From: Metabacillus niabensis | GTDB lineage: Bacteria; Bacillota; Bacilli; Bacillales; Bacillaceae | Length of the DNA: 64,000 nucleotides | NCBI RefSeq assembly: GCF_020524345.1 | Contig: NZ_JAIVLH010000008.1 | Span: 124,001 to 188,000 of the forward strand | Direction of reading: 5' to 3' | In this document: in pieces, positions 54,377 to 64,000 of the stretch | How positions within the stretch are numbered: position 1 is the stretch's first letter | How the letters are laid out: the number at the start of each line of letters is the position of its first letter | Notes under the pieces: model-generated | The model's database searches: none | The model's input: the letters and a program-made list of their open reading frames with translations, nothing else | What the model was told of the DNA's origin: nothing | Made by a program: the position numbers and the translations under genes

Positions 54377-55739
54377 ACGCTGGAACACCTTCATCATCAA
54401 ATCGCCGTTCCAAATTAACGAATTTATTATATTCTTTCACAAAAGCTAGCGAAACTGTTCCAACTGGACCGTTACGCTGCTTAGCGATAATAATCTCGAT
54501 AATATTCTTGTTTTCAGATTCTTTGTCATAATAATCATCACGGTATAAGAACGCAACAATATCGGCATCCTGCTCAATACTCCCCGATTCACGAATATCT
54601 GACATCATCGGGCGTTTATCTTGACGTTGCTCAACACCACGTGATAACTGCGATAATGCAATGACAGGTACTTTTAATTCACGTGCCAGTTCCTTTAGTG
54701 TACGGGAAATTTCAGATACCTCTTGTTGACGGTTATCTGAACGGCCAGATCCTTGGATCAACTGAAGGTAATCAATTAATACCATCCCAAGTCCACTTTC
54801 TTGCTTAAGGCGACGGCACTTTGCACGAATTTCACTTACACGAATACCAGGAGTATCATCAATATAAATCCCTGAGTCTGATAAGCTCCCCATCGCCATC
54901 GTTAGCTTACCCCAGTCTTCAGGAGTTAAAGATCCTGTTCTAAGTCTTTGTGCATCAATATTTCCTTCTGCACATAGCATCCTCATCACAAGCTGGTCTG
55001 CTCCCATCTCTAGACTGAAAATAGCTACATTTTCATCTGTTTTTGTTGCAACGTTTTGGGCAATATTCAGTGCAAATGCAGTTTTACCAACAGACGGACG
55101 AGCCGCAACAATAATTAAATCGTTTCGTTGGAATCCAGCTGTCATTTTATCTAATTCGATAAATCCTGTTGGAATACCTGTTACATCGCCTACTCGGTCA
55201 TGGAGAGTTTCAATATTATCATATGTTTGTACTAATACATCTTTAATATTTTGGAAGGCACCAGCATTTTTTCGCTGTGCAACTTCCATAATTGTCTTTT
55301 CCGCTTCATTGAGTAGGACCTCAACCTCATCTTCTCTGCTATATCCATCCTGTGCAATGGTTGTAGCAGTGCGGATCAGTCTTCTTAAGATTGATTTTTC
55401 CTCTACAATTTTTCCATAGTACTCAATATTTGCGGCAGTTGGTGCTGAATTTGCCAGATCACTAAGGTAGGAAACTCCGCCTACTTCTTCTAGTAGATTT
55501 GCATCAGCTAATTCTGATGTTACAGTCACGATATCAACCGGCTCACCTTTGTCTGAAAGCTCAAGCATGGCATTATATATTTTCTGATGGGCAGCACGAT
55601 AAAAATCATCAGGTATTAATAGCTCTGATGCTAAAGTAAGTGAGGCTGGTACAAGAAATATGGCTCCTAAAACAGCCTGCTCTGCCTCTATATTTTGTGG
55701 TGGAATACGATCACCAAGTAACTCGTTAATGATGATCAC
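54375..55739 (-). CDS. dnaB: Replicative DNA helicase (DnaB; DnaC in B. subtilis)
   Basis: 454 residues. N-terminal scaffold domain PPQNIEAEQAVLGAIFL; RecA-like C-terminal domain with Walker A ARPSVGKTAFALN (about 207-218), Walker B MVLIDYLQLI and SQLSRGVEQR. It unwinds DNA at the fork as a hexamer. The start is a GTG close to SD AAAGGA; the exact start is unsure. Sits downstream of rplI as in Bacillus. Confidence 0.97.
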   Translation of the reverse strand: MIIINELLGDRIPPQNIEAEQAVLGAIFLVPASLTLASELLIPDDFYRAAHQKIYNAMLELSDKGEPVDIVTVTSELADANLLEEVGGVSYLSDLANSAPTAANIEYYGKIVEEKSILRRLIRTATTIAQDGYSREDEVEVLLNEAEKTIMEVAQRKNAGAFQNIKDVLVQTYDNIETLHDRVGDVTGIPTGFIELDKMTAGFQRNDLIIVAARPSVGKTAFALNIAQNVATKTDENVAIFSLEMGADQLVMRMLCAEGNIDAQRLRTGSLTPEDWGKLTMAMGSLSDSGIYIDDTPGIRVSEIRAKCRRLKQESGLGMVLIDYLQLIQGSGRSDNRQQEVSEISRTLKELARELKVPVIALSQLSRGVEQRQDKRPMMSDIRESGSIEQDADIVAFLYRDDYYDKESENKNIIEIIIAKQRNGPVGTVSLAFVKEYNKFVNLERRFDDEGVPA

Positions 55740-55847
55740 CGTCCTTTAAGTTTATAGTAATCTATTATTAAGGATAAAAAAAAAGTGGCTCCGCTTCAAG
55801 ACAAATTTCACTCTTTCCACCAAACCACAACCATTTCCAACATTTAC

Positions 55848-56294
55848 TTACTGTTCTTTTACATGGACTTTGATCGTTGCACTTACTTCAGGATGAAGCT
55901 TAGCAGGGACATTTGTATACCCAAGTGCACGAATACCATCTGGTAAATCTAATTTTCGTTTATCAAGTTTAATACTATGGGTTTTCTTCAACTCATCAGC
56001 AATTTGCTTGCTTGTTACAGAACCGAATAAACGACCGCCTTCACCTGATTTCGCTTGTATTTCAACTGTTAATTTTTCAAGATCAACCTTTAGTTGCTGC
56101 ATTTGTTCCAGTTCTTCTATCGCTTCCTGCTCTACTTTTTTCTTTTGTGCATTTAATGAACTAATATTTGCGTTTGTTGCTTCTACTGCAAGGCCCTGCT
56201 TGATTAAGAAATTATGTGCATAGCCGTCAGCAACATTTTTTACTTCTCCTTTTTTTCCTTTACCCTTAACATCTTTTAAAAAGATTACCTTCAT
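55848..56294 (-). CDS. rplI: 50S ribosomal protein L9
   Basis: 148 residues: [20 protein letters not shown], then the central long helix and the C-terminal domain [12 protein letters not shown]-like ([19 protein letters not shown]). Ribosomal protein binding 23S rRNA. It overlaps the end of gdpP by 4 bp. Confidence 0.98.
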   Translation of the reverse strand: MKVIFLKDVKGKGKKGEVKNVADGYAHNFLIKQGLAVEATNANISSLNAQKKKVEQEAIEELEQMQQLKVDLEKLTVEIQAKSGEGGRLFGSVTSKQIADELKKTHSIKLDKRKLDLPDGIRALGYTNVPAKLHPEVSATIKVHVKEQ

Positions 56295-58264
56295 GATTTT
56301 GTTCCTCCTTCTAGATAGTCTTCTAATGTTAATTTTAATCTATTTTCTGCTTCTTGTAACGTCGTTTGCTGCATTTGAGTTGCTGCATTTGTTAAATGAC
56401 CACCGCCATCAAGAGCTTCCATAATGATTTGTACATTCACATCTCCCAATGATCTGGCACTAATACTAATAATTTCCTCATTACGTTTCGCAATAACAAA
56501 TGAGGCCTCAATACCATTCATTGTTAGTAACGTATCTGCAGCTTGTGCGATCGTTACTTGCTCATAAAAATCATCATCCTCCGCAACTGTTATAGCAATT
56601 CCTTCTTTAAAAATAGAGGCATTCTGAATGAGCTTTGCACGCTTTACATAACTTGTAATGTCTTCTTTTAAGAATTTCTGTACTAATACTGTGTCAGCAC
56701 CTTTTGCTCTTAGGTAAGAGGCTGCGTCAAATGTGCGAGATCCGGTGCGAAGTGTAAAGCTTTTAGTATCTACAATAATACCCGCCAATAAAGCTGTCGC
56801 TTCAATCATATTTACTTTTAAATGCTTCGGCTGATATTCCAATAGTTCTGTTACTAACTCTGCTGTAGAAGAAGCGTACGGCTCCATATAGACAAGTATC
56901 GGATCCTTTATAAACTCTTCTCCCCGTCGATGGTGATCGATGACAATGACATGCTCACTTCTTGATAATACTCTTTCATCAATAACTAATGATGGTTTAT
57001 GAGTATCTACCACAATTAGAAGTGTATCATCTGTCATGATTTCCAGTGCCTGCTCCGGAGTAATAAATCTTGACCATAGTTCCGGATGTAATTTTACCTC
57101 AGCAAATAATTGTTCTACACCTGAATCAAGTGCATCCGGGTCTAAAATAATAAAGCCTTCTTTTTCATTTACTTGTGAAACCTTCAATATTCCAATAGCT
57201 GAACCAATTGCATCCATATCAGGGTATTTATGGCCCATAATCATGACTTTATCACTTTCAATCACAATTTCCTTTAAAGCATGGGAAATCACTCGTGCAC
57301 GAACTCTGGTCCGCTTCTCCATTGGATTTGTTTTCCCGCCAAAGAACTTCACCTTTCCATTTTGCTGCTTGATGGCTACCTGATCTCCTCCACGCCCCAA
57401 TGCAAGGTCTAGACTTGATTGGGCTAAATCTCCAAGTTCTTGCAAAGAAGATACACCAGAGCCTACTCCAATACTCAATGTTAGTGAAACATTATGGATC
57501 GTTGTTTTCTCACGTACTTCGTCTAATATTGAGAACTTTGTTTTTATTAATTTTGTTAAAATATCCTCGTTTAATACTCCGATAAATCTTTCGGAAGAGG
57601 TTCTTTTAAGAAAGACACCATAATCCTTTGCCCATTTATTTAAAAGTGATGTTACCTCACTATTTATAGCACTTCTTGTTTGATCATCCATCCCTTGAGT
57701 AACCTCATCATAGTTATCCAGGAAAATAAATGCTAAGGCTGTTCGTTCATCTTCATATTGCTTTTCAATCTCGATTTGCTCAGTAACATCAAAGAAATAA
57801 ATTAAACGCTCTTCTCTTTTTATGATCACCCTAAATTCCCTGTCATACAATGCGATTGTATCTGACTCAACTTCTTGTTTTATTAACGGGACTAAAGAAT
57901 CGGCAAGATCAAAGAGTGACCTTCCAACAAGAGTATCCTCATCAAAACAAGACGTCATAAAGGGGTTCGACCATTCAATTTGAAATTGATCATTAAAAAG
58001 CATAATTCCAATTGGCATTTCCATTAATGCTTCTTCGCCAACTTTTTTCAACCGATATGAAAGCGTTGTTATGTACTCTTCCATCTCAGCTTTAAAATCT
58101 GAAAGAGCCCTTTTAATAAAATATAGGACGGTGAAAAGAATAACCAATAAAATAGATCCAAGGATCCAATTATAAAAACATAAAAAAAGTACGGCTATCA
58201 CTGTTACGCCAATCAATGCATAAATAGGATAACGGATTAATGGTTTTTCATAAAAACTTGGCAT
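56291..58264 (-). CDS. gdpP: Cyclic-di-AMP phosphodiesterase GdpP
   Basis: 657 residues from ATG 58264 ([19 protein letters not shown]); a TTG at 58300 is a weaker start. Two membrane helices at the N-terminus, a degenerate PAS (about 75-160), a degenerate GGDEF (about 165-300), then DHH (about 335, [23 protein letters not shown]) and DHHA1 domains. Hydrolyses c-di-AMP, a second messenger of potassium and wall balance. It overlaps rplI downstream by 4 bp and follows yybS by about 38 bp. Confidence 0.96.
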   Translation of the reverse strand: MPSFYEKPLIRYPIYALIGVTVIAVLFLCFYNWILGSILLVILFTVLYFIKRALSDFKAEMEEYITTLSYRLKKVGEEALMEMPIGIMLFNDQFQIEWSNPFMTSCFDEDTLVGRSLFDLADSLVPLIKQEVESDTIALYDREFRVIIKREERLIYFFDVTEQIEIEKQYEDERTALAFIFLDNYDEVTQGMDDQTRSAINSEVTSLLNKWAKDYGVFLKRTSSERFIGVLNEDILTKLIKTKFSILDEVREKTTIHNVSLTLSIGVGSGVSSLQELGDLAQSSLDLALGRGGDQVAIKQQNGKVKFFGGKTNPMEKRTRVRARVISHALKEIVIESDKVMIMGHKYPDMDAIGSAIGILKVSQVNEKEGFIILDPDALDSGVEQLFAEVKLHPELWSRFITPEQALEIMTDDTLLIVVDTHKPSLVIDERVLSRSEHVIVIDHHRRGEEFIKDPILVYMEPYASSTAELVTELLEYQPKHLKVNMIEATALLAGIIVDTKSFTLRTGSRTFDAASYLRAKGADTVLVQKFLKEDITSYVKRAKLIQNASIFKEGIAITVAEDDDFYEQVTIAQAADTLLTMNGIEASFVIAKRNEEIISISARSLGDVNVQIIMEALDGGGHLTNAATQMQQTTLQEAENRLKLTLEDYLEGGTKS

Positions 58265-58302
58265 GCTGTTTTCATCAACTCCTCGCAACAGTGAATACAA
58301 AC

Positions 58303-59238
58303 CTATTTTTTTGATAATTTATTACGGAGAGGAAAGCCTAAATCAATTATACCTAAGATTCTTATAAGATAAAGAAGTATTGGAATAAGAAATGAGCCGA
58401 TCAAAATTGAAATTGGCACAGCCTTTGACCATCCCTTTATATAAGAATAATAAAAGGTAAATGAGAATCCTTGCATAAGAACAAAAAATTGCAAGATAAA
58501 ATATAGGTTGATTACAGCAGTAAATAGAAAGGTTTCTGTATCTTGATACACCATTAACAAAATGGAAACAATTAAATAATACCATACAATACTTTGCGGT
58601 AGTTTCCAATCGCGAAAAGGTTTTAATGGAGCAAGATCAAACCTCAATCTCTTTAATATTGGCATAGCAAGCAAATGAGTAATAACAGCTGAAATCATTC
58701 CAATTGTCACAAACATTGTAGGAACTAAATGAACCATTAGTTCTAATCCTTCTTCTAATTGAGCAAACTGTGCACTCATTTGGTCTTCAGCCGTAAATGA
58801 ACCCAAAATATTTTTTGATTGTTGAATGGATTGTTCAAGGAGACTAATTGAATCCTGGATAAAATCAATATTCATCAATAGCTTGGCACCGATATAGGCA
58901 ACAATTATGCTAAATGTATAAGCTAAGCTTCCCCCAACCAGTACCCCAAGTGTTTGCTTACGCTTATAGAAATAGCCCATTATTACACCACTTAAACCAA
59001 AAGTAACAGCTGTTATTACGCTAAATATAGAGCCAAACAAAATCGAAAGAATACTTCCTGCAAAAATAAGCAGAAACGTAAGTCGAATACCATGCCTGAG
59101 TGTAAAAATGATAAAAGGCAATGGCAAAACAAACAGAACAATCGTCCCAATAATAGGGACGTATCTTGCAATAAGCATAAGAACTAAATAAAGTGCTAAT
59201 AATACAGCTCCTTCTGTTAAAACATGAGCCTTTTTCAC
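58303..59238 (-). CDS. yybS: YybS family membrane protein (DUF2232)
   Basis: 311 residues from a GTG start (SD AGAGGTG). Seven or so membrane helices; DUF2232 family often next to gdpP and rpsR. Function unknown. Ends KKNK-like (NKLSKK). Confidence 0.9.
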   Translation of the reverse strand: MKKAHVLTEGAVLLALYLVLMLIARYVPIIGTIVLFVLPLPFIIFTLRHGIRLTFLLIFAGSILSILFGSIFSVITAVTFGLSGVIMGYFYKRKQTLGVLVGGSLAYTFSIIVAYIGAKLLMNIDFIQDSISLLEQSIQQSKNILGSFTAEDQMSAQFAQLEEGLELMVHLVPTMFVTIGMISAVITHLLAMPILKRLRFDLAPLKPFRDWKLPQSIVWYYLIVSILLMVYQDTETFLFTAVINLYFILQFFVLMQGFSFTFYYSYIKGWSKAVPISILIGSFLIPILLYLIRILGIIDLGFPLRNKLSKK

Positions 59239-59262
59239 GATGACACCTCTTTAAAATCATAT

Positions 59263-59290
59263 AAGAAAAGCGCAAGCGCCTTGATCAACT
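59263..59290. repeat. Fragment of the interspersed Bacillus repeat
   Basis: ATAAGAAAAGCGCAAGCGCC then TTGATCAA; the beginning of the same repeat family as at 54222, with a GGCGCTTGCGC-type hairpin. The rest is missing. Confidence 0.5.
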
Positions 59291-59372
59291 ATCTGAATAA
59301 ACTTTTACTATGTATCATGTCTTTACTAAATCTTACCCTAAAATTTCTTTAAAAATGCGGTGTTTAATGACG

Positions 59373-59412
59373 AAAAAAGCACAGATAGGAATAAATCCAT
59401 CTCTGTGCTTTT
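59373..59412 (-). terminator. Terminator of rpsF-ssb-rpsR
   Basis: AAAAGCACAGAGAT / ATCTGTGCTTTTTT stem-loop on the minus strand, about 10 bp after the rpsR stop. Confidence 0.85.
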
Positions 59413-59418
59413 CATTCA

Positions 59419-59688
<270 letters not shown>

Positions 59689-59695
59689 TTATCTA

Positions 59696-60217
59696 TTAAA
59701 ACGGTAAGTCATCGTCAGATATATCAATAGGTTTTCCATCATTTGCAAATGGATCGTCATCAAAGCTTGTACGACCTTGATTACGCTGATTTTGATCTGA
59801 ACCGAATGGGTTTTGATTGCCAGAATTACCACCTTGGTACCCACCAAAGTTATTATTATTGTTGAAGTTATTGTTGTTATTCCCTCCACCACTTGCTCCT
59901 CTAGGCTCAAGGAATTGGACACTTTCTGCAACAACTTCTGTTACATAAACACGTTTTCCAGTTTGATCTTCATAACTACGGGATTGCAAACGACCGTCAA
60001 CACCTGCTAAGCTTCCTTTTTTAAGGAAATTCGCAACATTTTCAGCCTGCTTTCGCCAAATAACACAGTTAAGAAAATCTGCTTCTCTTTCACCTTGTTG
60101 ATTTGTAAACGTACGGTTTACTGCTAGTGTGAAGGTAGCAACAGCTACTCCGCTTGGTGTGTAACGCAGATCTGGATCTTTTGTTAGTCTTCCGACTAAT
60201 ACTACTCGATTCAACAT
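59696..60217 (-). CDS. ssb: Single-stranded DNA-binding protein SsbA
   Basis: 173 residues from ATG 60217 ([19 protein letters not shown]). OB fold at about 1-107, a Gly/Asn/Gln-rich linker ([14 protein letters not shown], low complexity), and the acidic tip DISDDDLPF that recruits partner proteins. SD AAGGATGG. Replication and repair ssDNA protein. Confidence 0.97.
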   Translation of the reverse strand: MLNRVVLVGRLTKDPDLRYTPSGVAVATFTLAVNRTFTNQQGEREADFLNCVIWRKQAENVANFLKKGSLAGVDGRLQSRSYEDQTGKRVYVTEVVAESVQFLEPRGASGGGNNNNNFNNNNNFGGYQGGNSGNQNPFGSDQNQRNQGRTSFDDDPFANDGKPIDISDDDLPF

Positions 60218-60254
60218 CAGAACCATCCTTTTTTGTATATCTTATCTATTACGA

Positions 60255-60542
60255 TTAGTCTTCTTTTTTAATAACGATATGGCGAATGATATCTTCGCTG
60301 ATTTTCGCTAAACGATCGAATTCTTGAACAGCTGCAGCTTCAGAGTTTACTTGAAGAAGCATATAGTAACCATCACGGAAATCATTGATTTCGTATGCTA
60401 GGCGACGTTTGCCCCACTCTTTCGCTTCTGCTACTTCCGCACCATTCTCAGATAAAACGTTGTTGAAACGCTCTACTAAAGCTTTCTTAGCTTCATCTTC
60501 AATGTTTGGGCGGATGATGTACATAACTTCGTACTTTCTCAT
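60255..60542 (-). CDS. rpsF: 30S ribosomal protein S6
   Basis: 95 residues, [20 protein letters not shown]. Ferredoxin-like protein that forms a heterodimer with S18. First gene of the operon; SD AAGGAGG; a probable S6:S18 leader lies upstream. Confidence 0.98.
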   Translation of the reverse strand: MRKYEVMYIIRPNIEDEAKKALVERFNNVLSENGAEVAEAKEWGKRRLAYEINDFRDGYYMLLQVNSEAAAVQEFDRLAKISEDIIRHIVIKKED

Positions 60543-60558
60543 CTCTTACACCTCCTTT

Positions 60559-60587
60559 TGGTCTAAACGGCCCACAATTGGGCAAGG
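60559..60587 (-). promoter_or_regulatory. S6:S18 mRNA leader element
   Basis: GCCCAATTGTGGGC then CCGTTTAGACC on the minus strand: a small hairpin with the conserved CCG and GTTTAGACC that are bound by the S6:S18 complex for autoregulation of rpsF-ssb-rpsR operons. It lies just before the SD of rpsF. Confidence 0.6.
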
Positions 60588-60621
60588 AGCAATTAAATAA
60601 ATAAATTACTCACAATTAGGT

Positions 60622-60650
60622 ATTATAACAAAAAGGTCCGAAACACGCAA
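60622..60650 (-). promoter_or_regulatory. Promoter of rpsF-ssb-rpsR
   Basis: TTGCGT (60650-60645) and TATAAT (60627-60622) with 17 bp spacing on the minus strand; SigA-type, about 80 bp upstream of rpsF. Confidence 0.65.
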
Positions 60651-60659
60651 GTTAGCAAA

Positions 60660-61760
60660 TTAAACATTGAAACGGAAGTGAATAACATCTCCATCTTGAA
60701 CAATATATTCTTTTCCTTCCAAACGAACCTTTCCTGCTTCACGTGCTGCTCCCATTGTTTTGGCTGCTAGTAAATCCTCATAAGAAACTGTTTCAGCACG
60801 AATGAACCCTCTCTCAAAATCAGTATGAATGATACCTGCACACTGAGGAGCTTTCATTCCTTTTTTAAATGTCCAAGCACGAACCTCTTGTTCACCTGCA
60901 GTAAAATAAGTAGCTAGTCCAAGAAGCTGATAAGAAGCTTTAATCAATTGGTCTAAACCGGATTCCTCTATACCAAGTTCCTCTAAGAACATTTCTTTTT
61001 CTTCGCCCTCAAGCTCAACAATTTCTGATTCGATTTTTGCACACACAACGATTACTTCTGCATTTTCAGCAGCAGCAAATTCACGTACTTGTTTGACATA
61101 TTCATTGTTTGAAGGATCTGCTACTTCCTCTTCACTAACATTTGCCACATAAAGAATTGGTTTAATTGTTAAAAGATGCAATTGCTTCACATATTTAAGT
61201 TGTTCTTCATTAAATTCAACTGCACGTGCAGGCTTTTCACTTTCAAATGCTTCTTTCAGCTTCACCAAAATTTCATGTTCAAATACAGCTGTTTTTTCCT
61301 TTTGCTTCGCCAATTTAGCAACTCGATCAATACGCTTATCAACTGTTTCTAGGTCAGCTAAAATCAATTCTAAATTGATTGTTTCAATATCCGAAATTGG
61401 ATCTACCTTACCTGATACATGTGTAATATTGTCATCTGCAAAGCATCGCACAACATGACAAATCGCATCTACTTGTCGAATATGTGAAAGGAATTTATTT
61501 CCTAAGCCTTCACCTTTACTTGCACCTTTAACAATTCCTGCAATATCAGTAAATTCAAATGCAGTTGGAATTGTTTTTTTCGGCTTTACAAGTTCTGTTA
61601 GTTTTTGTAAACGTTCATCAGGAACTTCTACAATTCCTACATTTGGATCTATTGTACAGAATGGATAGTTTGCTGATTCTGCTCCAGCTTGTGTAATTGC
61701 GTTAAATAATGTAGATTTTCCTACGTTAGGTAGACCTACAATCCCAGCTGTTAATGCCAT
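60660..61760 (-). CDS. ychF: Redox-regulated ATPase/ribosome-binding GTPase YchF
   Basis: 366 residues from ATG 61760 (MALTAGIVGLPNVGKSTLF). OBG-family P-loop GLPNVGKS with NxxE in place of the usual NKxD (LYVANVSEEE), coiled-coil insert, C-terminal TGS domain with TFKKGMKAPQCAGIIHTDFE. Binds ribosomes; hydrolyses ATP preferentially. Confidence 0.97.
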   Translation of the reverse strand: MALTAGIVGLPNVGKSTLFNAITQAGAESANYPFCTIDPNVGIVEVPDERLQKLTELVKPKKTIPTAFEFTDIAGIVKGASKGEGLGNKFLSHIRQVDAICHVVRCFADDNITHVSGKVDPISDIETINLELILADLETVDKRIDRVAKLAKQKEKTAVFEHEILVKLKEAFESEKPARAVEFNEEQLKYVKQLHLLTIKPILYVANVSEEEVADPSNNEYVKQVREFAAAENAEVIVVCAKIESEIVELEGEEKEMFLEELGIEESGLDQLIKASYQLLGLATYFTAGEQEVRAWTFKKGMKAPQCAGIIHTDFERGFIRAETVSYEDLLAAKTMGAAREAGKVRLEGKEYIVQDGDVIHFRFNV

Positions 61761-61916
61761 TTTTCCCACTCCTCTATCATAAAACAAAGAAATTTGTCCG
61801 TTTTCAATCAATCTTCAACAATTATAGATAGTAAAGCCGTAAAATACAAGCTTACTGATGAAATAAGATATTTAAAGTAGGCATTGTTTACTTTTGAATT
61901 AGGTGTCATTAAAACA

Positions 61917-62052
61917 TTGGTTGATTTCCGTTACAGGTACTCGCTTTCCGTGGGCGGTCTCTGAAGCCTCCTCAGTGCTTTGCACTTGTGGGGTTCCATC
62001 AACACGCTCTCCCGCAGGAGTCTCACGCCTTCCATCCCAATCAACGTTCTTT
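61917..62052. repeat. Interspersed non-coding Bacillaceae repeat
   Basis: About 130 bp with ends TTGGTTGATTTCC and CCCAATCAAC (inverted) and inner TACTCGCTTTCCGTGGGCGG and CTCCCGCAGGAGTCTCACGCC, a GC-rich repeat commonly seen between genes of Bacillus relatives. Probably a nonautonomous mobile or structured-RNA repeat. Confidence 0.6.
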
Positions 62053-62110
62053 TAAATTTGTCACTTAATAAAAACAACCATTTTCACAAAATGCTAACGA
62101 AAAGACCACT

Positions 62111-62136
62111 AAAAAAAGAGCTTTTAAAAGCTCTTG
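62111..62136 (-). terminator. Terminator of the yyaE-like gene
   Basis: AAGAGCTTTTAAAAGCTCTT, a perfect palindrome, followed by TTTTTTAG on the minus strand, about 10 bp after the stop. Confidence 0.85.
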
Positions 62137-62144
62137 CCAAAAAG

Positions 62145-64000
62145 TTATTCTATCTTCTCCAACCCCACTAAACAATCATATAAAGTACTTCCTTGTCCAT
62201 TATCTGATACACGTTCAGGTGTAAGAAGGTTAACTGAACCACCGAACTTATGCCATAATCCTTCATCAACATTTATTGTTCTAGGATGTGCTTTTTTCAT
62301 AATTTTGACTGAACCGTTTAATTCTCCACGGCTATTATGAATTCTCACCTTGTCTCCTTCAGCTAACTGCTTTTCATTCGCAATATCCTCTGATACTTCA
62401 ATTTTTACTGATTGCATAGCTTCTATTAACACATAATGCTGTGAATGATTTGAGCGTAATGGATGAATGGATAATAACTGATAAGGATATTTCTCTGCTA
62501 GTGCAGGGTTTGTATGTTCTGATTCAACCGGGAATAGATATTGCGGTTTACCTGCAAATCCTTTTATAGACCCTAACTCTGACGTAAACTCAAATTTCCC
62601 GCTCGGTGTTGAAAATTTCATATCATTCCATGGTGTATGATTAACAGGTAATGGCAGTCTTTTTTCCTCTTTAAGCTTTTCAAGCGTAATTCCCTCTGAC
62701 TCAAGCCCCATCATCGCCATTTTCAGAAACTCATCTCTTGTATAAGAAAATTCCTTACCAAAACCTAATCGCTCAGCCAGCTGTGTCCAAATCCATAAAT
62801 CAGACTTTGCCTCACCTGGAGGTTCTACCAGTTTTTCTCCATAATTTACATAATGATGATACATAGATGCATAATAAATGTCTTCTTCTTCAAAAACGGT
62901 TGTGGCAGGTAAAACATAATCAGCCATTTCAGCTGTATCTGTTAAAAAATGATCAATCACTACAACTGTTTCAACTGACTGAAATGCTTTAATAATTTTA
63001 GTTGAGTCAGGAACTTGGGCAATCGGATTTCCACATGTCACAATAATCATTTGGATAGTTGGATCAATTGATTTTAATATTCCATCAGCCTGTTCCATCA
63101 TTGTAAAAGTTCTGGATTCCGTTTTTTTATCATTTAAAGCAAGAGCATTCATACTAAAGCTCTTCCCAACCTGAATATTGCCGAAATTGGCTCCACCACC
63201 TCGAACTCCAACATTCCCGCTTATGGCAACTAATGCATCAATTAAACGGATTGTATTTCCACCATTTGCATAACGCTGCATCCCAAGTCCCAGGAATGTT
63301 GAGGTTGGCCCTTTTGCATAGATGGAAGCTAAATAATCAATTTCTGATAAAGTAATCTCTGCCTTTGAACAAATTTCATCGATCGTGAATTGATTTAACA
63401 ACTCAAGTAAGTCGTTGTATCCTACAGTATAGTTTTCAATAAAATGTGTATCTTCCTTATTTTCCCGGATAAGTACTTTCATAATACCTATTGCTACTAG
63501 CCCGTCCATACCTGGTTTAATCGAAATATATTGATCAGAAATTTTTGCTGTTGCATTATAAATGGGATCTATAACAGTAATTGTTGCTCCCTGTTTTTTT
63601 GCTTCTTGGAGCTTTTGAAACAAATGCATATTTGTTCTTGATACATTTCTTCCCCAAATAACAATATGTTGGCTATGGAGAATATCATCCGGAGCATGGC
63701 TATCCGAGCTACCGAAGTCCCAAGTTTGAGCTTCAATACCAGATCCCCAGCAAATACTACCGACTAAATGAGTTGCTCCTCCAAAGCAATTAAAGAATCT
63801 TTTATCAGTATTTTTTAATAGTCCATTATTTGCATAATCATGACTATGCAAAACTGCAGTAGGTCCATATAATTCCTTAATATCGCTCATTTTTTTAGCA
63901 ATCTCATCAAGAGCCTGCTTCCAGGAAATTTCTTTAAAATTGCCATCTACCTTTTTTAAAGGAACAGTTAATCTCTTAGTTGAATTTGTCTTCGTTTCGA
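62145..64000 (-). CDS. yyaE: YyaE-like molybdopterin oxidoreductase, 5' end outside window
   Basis: The reading frame is open to the window edge, so the protein starts beyond 64000; about 618 C-terminal residues are visible. They belong to the formate dehydrogenase/DMSO-reductase molybdopterin family: RLTVPLKKVDGNFKEISW (upstream cap), CWGSGIEAQ, IVIWGRNVSRTN, VIDPIYNATA, ERLGFGKEFS, and the C-terminal molydop-binding domain with HPLRSNHSQHY and VRIHNSRGEL. B. subtilis has yyaE at this place beside ychF. The [4Fe-4S]-type N-terminus is not visible here. Electron donor/acceptor unknown. Confidence 0.88.
   Translation of the reverse strand, partial: ETKTNSTKRLTVPLKKVDGNFKEISWKQALDEIAKKMSDIKELYGPTAVLHSHDYANNGLLKNTDKRFFNCFGGATHLVGSICWGSGIEAQTWDFGSSDSHAPDDILHSQHIVIWGRNVSRTNMHLFQKLQEAKKQGATITVIDPIYNATAKISDQYISIKPGMDGLVAIGIMKVLIRENKEDTHFIENYTVGYNDLLELLNQFTIDEICSKAEITLSEIDYLASIYAKGPTSTFLGLGMQRYANGGNTIRLIDALVAISGNVGVRGGGANFGNIQVGKSFSMNALALNDKKTESRTFTMMEQADGILKSIDPTIQMIIVTCGNPIAQVPDSTKIIKAFQSVETVVVIDHFLTDTAEMADYVLPATTVFEEEDIYYASMYHHYVNYGEKLVEPPGEAKSDLWIWTQLAERLGFGKEFSYTRDEFLKMAMMGLESEGITLEKLKEEKRLPLPVNHTPWNDMKFSTPSGKFEFTSELGSIKGFAGKPQYLFPVESEHTNPALAEKYPYQLLSIHPLRSNHSQHYVLIEAMQSVKIEVSEDIANEKQLAEGDKVRIHNSRGELNGSVKIMKKAHPRTINVDEGLWHKFGGSVNLLTPERVSDNGQGSTLYDCLVGLEKIE

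Overview
The window is chromosomal DNA from a low-GC, spore-former-type Bacillaceae (Bacillus and relatives). The right third holds the conserved replication-origin neighbourhood in the Bacillus subtilis order: rlmH, yyzF, htrC, walJ (yycJ), yycI, yycH, walK, walR, an M23 peptidase, a tRNA cluster (Phe, Asp, Glu, Lys), purA, dnaB-type helicase, rplI, gdpP, yybS, rpsR, ssb, rpsF, ychF and a yyaE-like oxidoreductase cut by the window edge. I cannot name the species.

Layout. 1-3.2 kb: a secreted, sortase-anchored GH16 glucanase behind two palindromic LacI/CcpA-type operators. 3.3-8.9 kb: a complete C30 carotenoid (staphyloxanthin-type) operon crtN-crtM-crtP-crtQ-crtO on the minus strand. 9.0-9.8 kb: its control region and, divergent from it, the decayed remains of a MerR/B12-binding (LitR/CarH-type) photoregulator. 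9.8-42.3 kb: a ~32.5-kb AT-rich accessory element. 42.3-64 kb: the oriC-proximal core.

The accessory element is the main discovery. It sits exactly at the 3' end of rlmH, the site used by staphylococcal cassette chromosome (SCC, SCCmec) elements. Both ends carry a copy of the last rlmH codons (GEPYHK-stop). Inside is an SCC-type core: one large serine recombinase (CcrC-like layout), a DUF927/Cch MCM-like helicase, and the RadC - DUF1643 - DUF950-like - DUF960 gene set known from SCC. No resistance gene is visible. The cargo is anti-phage defence: a Septu-like ATPase+HNH pair, a GmrSD-like DUF262/DUF1524 protein, an Mrr-type type IV nuclease, a Sll1717-type ATPase, and a divergent locus built from a SNF2 helicase, a free EcoRII-N (B3-like) domain, a MORC/MutL-like GHKL ATPase, an HNH nuclease, and a single-chain C5-cytosine methyltransferase fused to a complete EcoRII-like endonuclease. 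Att-like repeats at 13.5 and 13.7 kb suggest that the Septu-like part is a separate unit and the island is composite. A second, tyrosine-type integrase and a higher-GC secreted nuclease lipoprotein sit between the two halves.

How it fits together. The recombinase would excise and insert the cassette at rlmH. The Cch helicase and its small neighbours may replicate the excised circle. The two flanking blocks protect the host against phage. A near-perfect parS sequence lies inside the element, and a DnaA-box cluster lies just outside its rlmH end, so the cassette sits among origin-proximal chromosome-maintenance signals.
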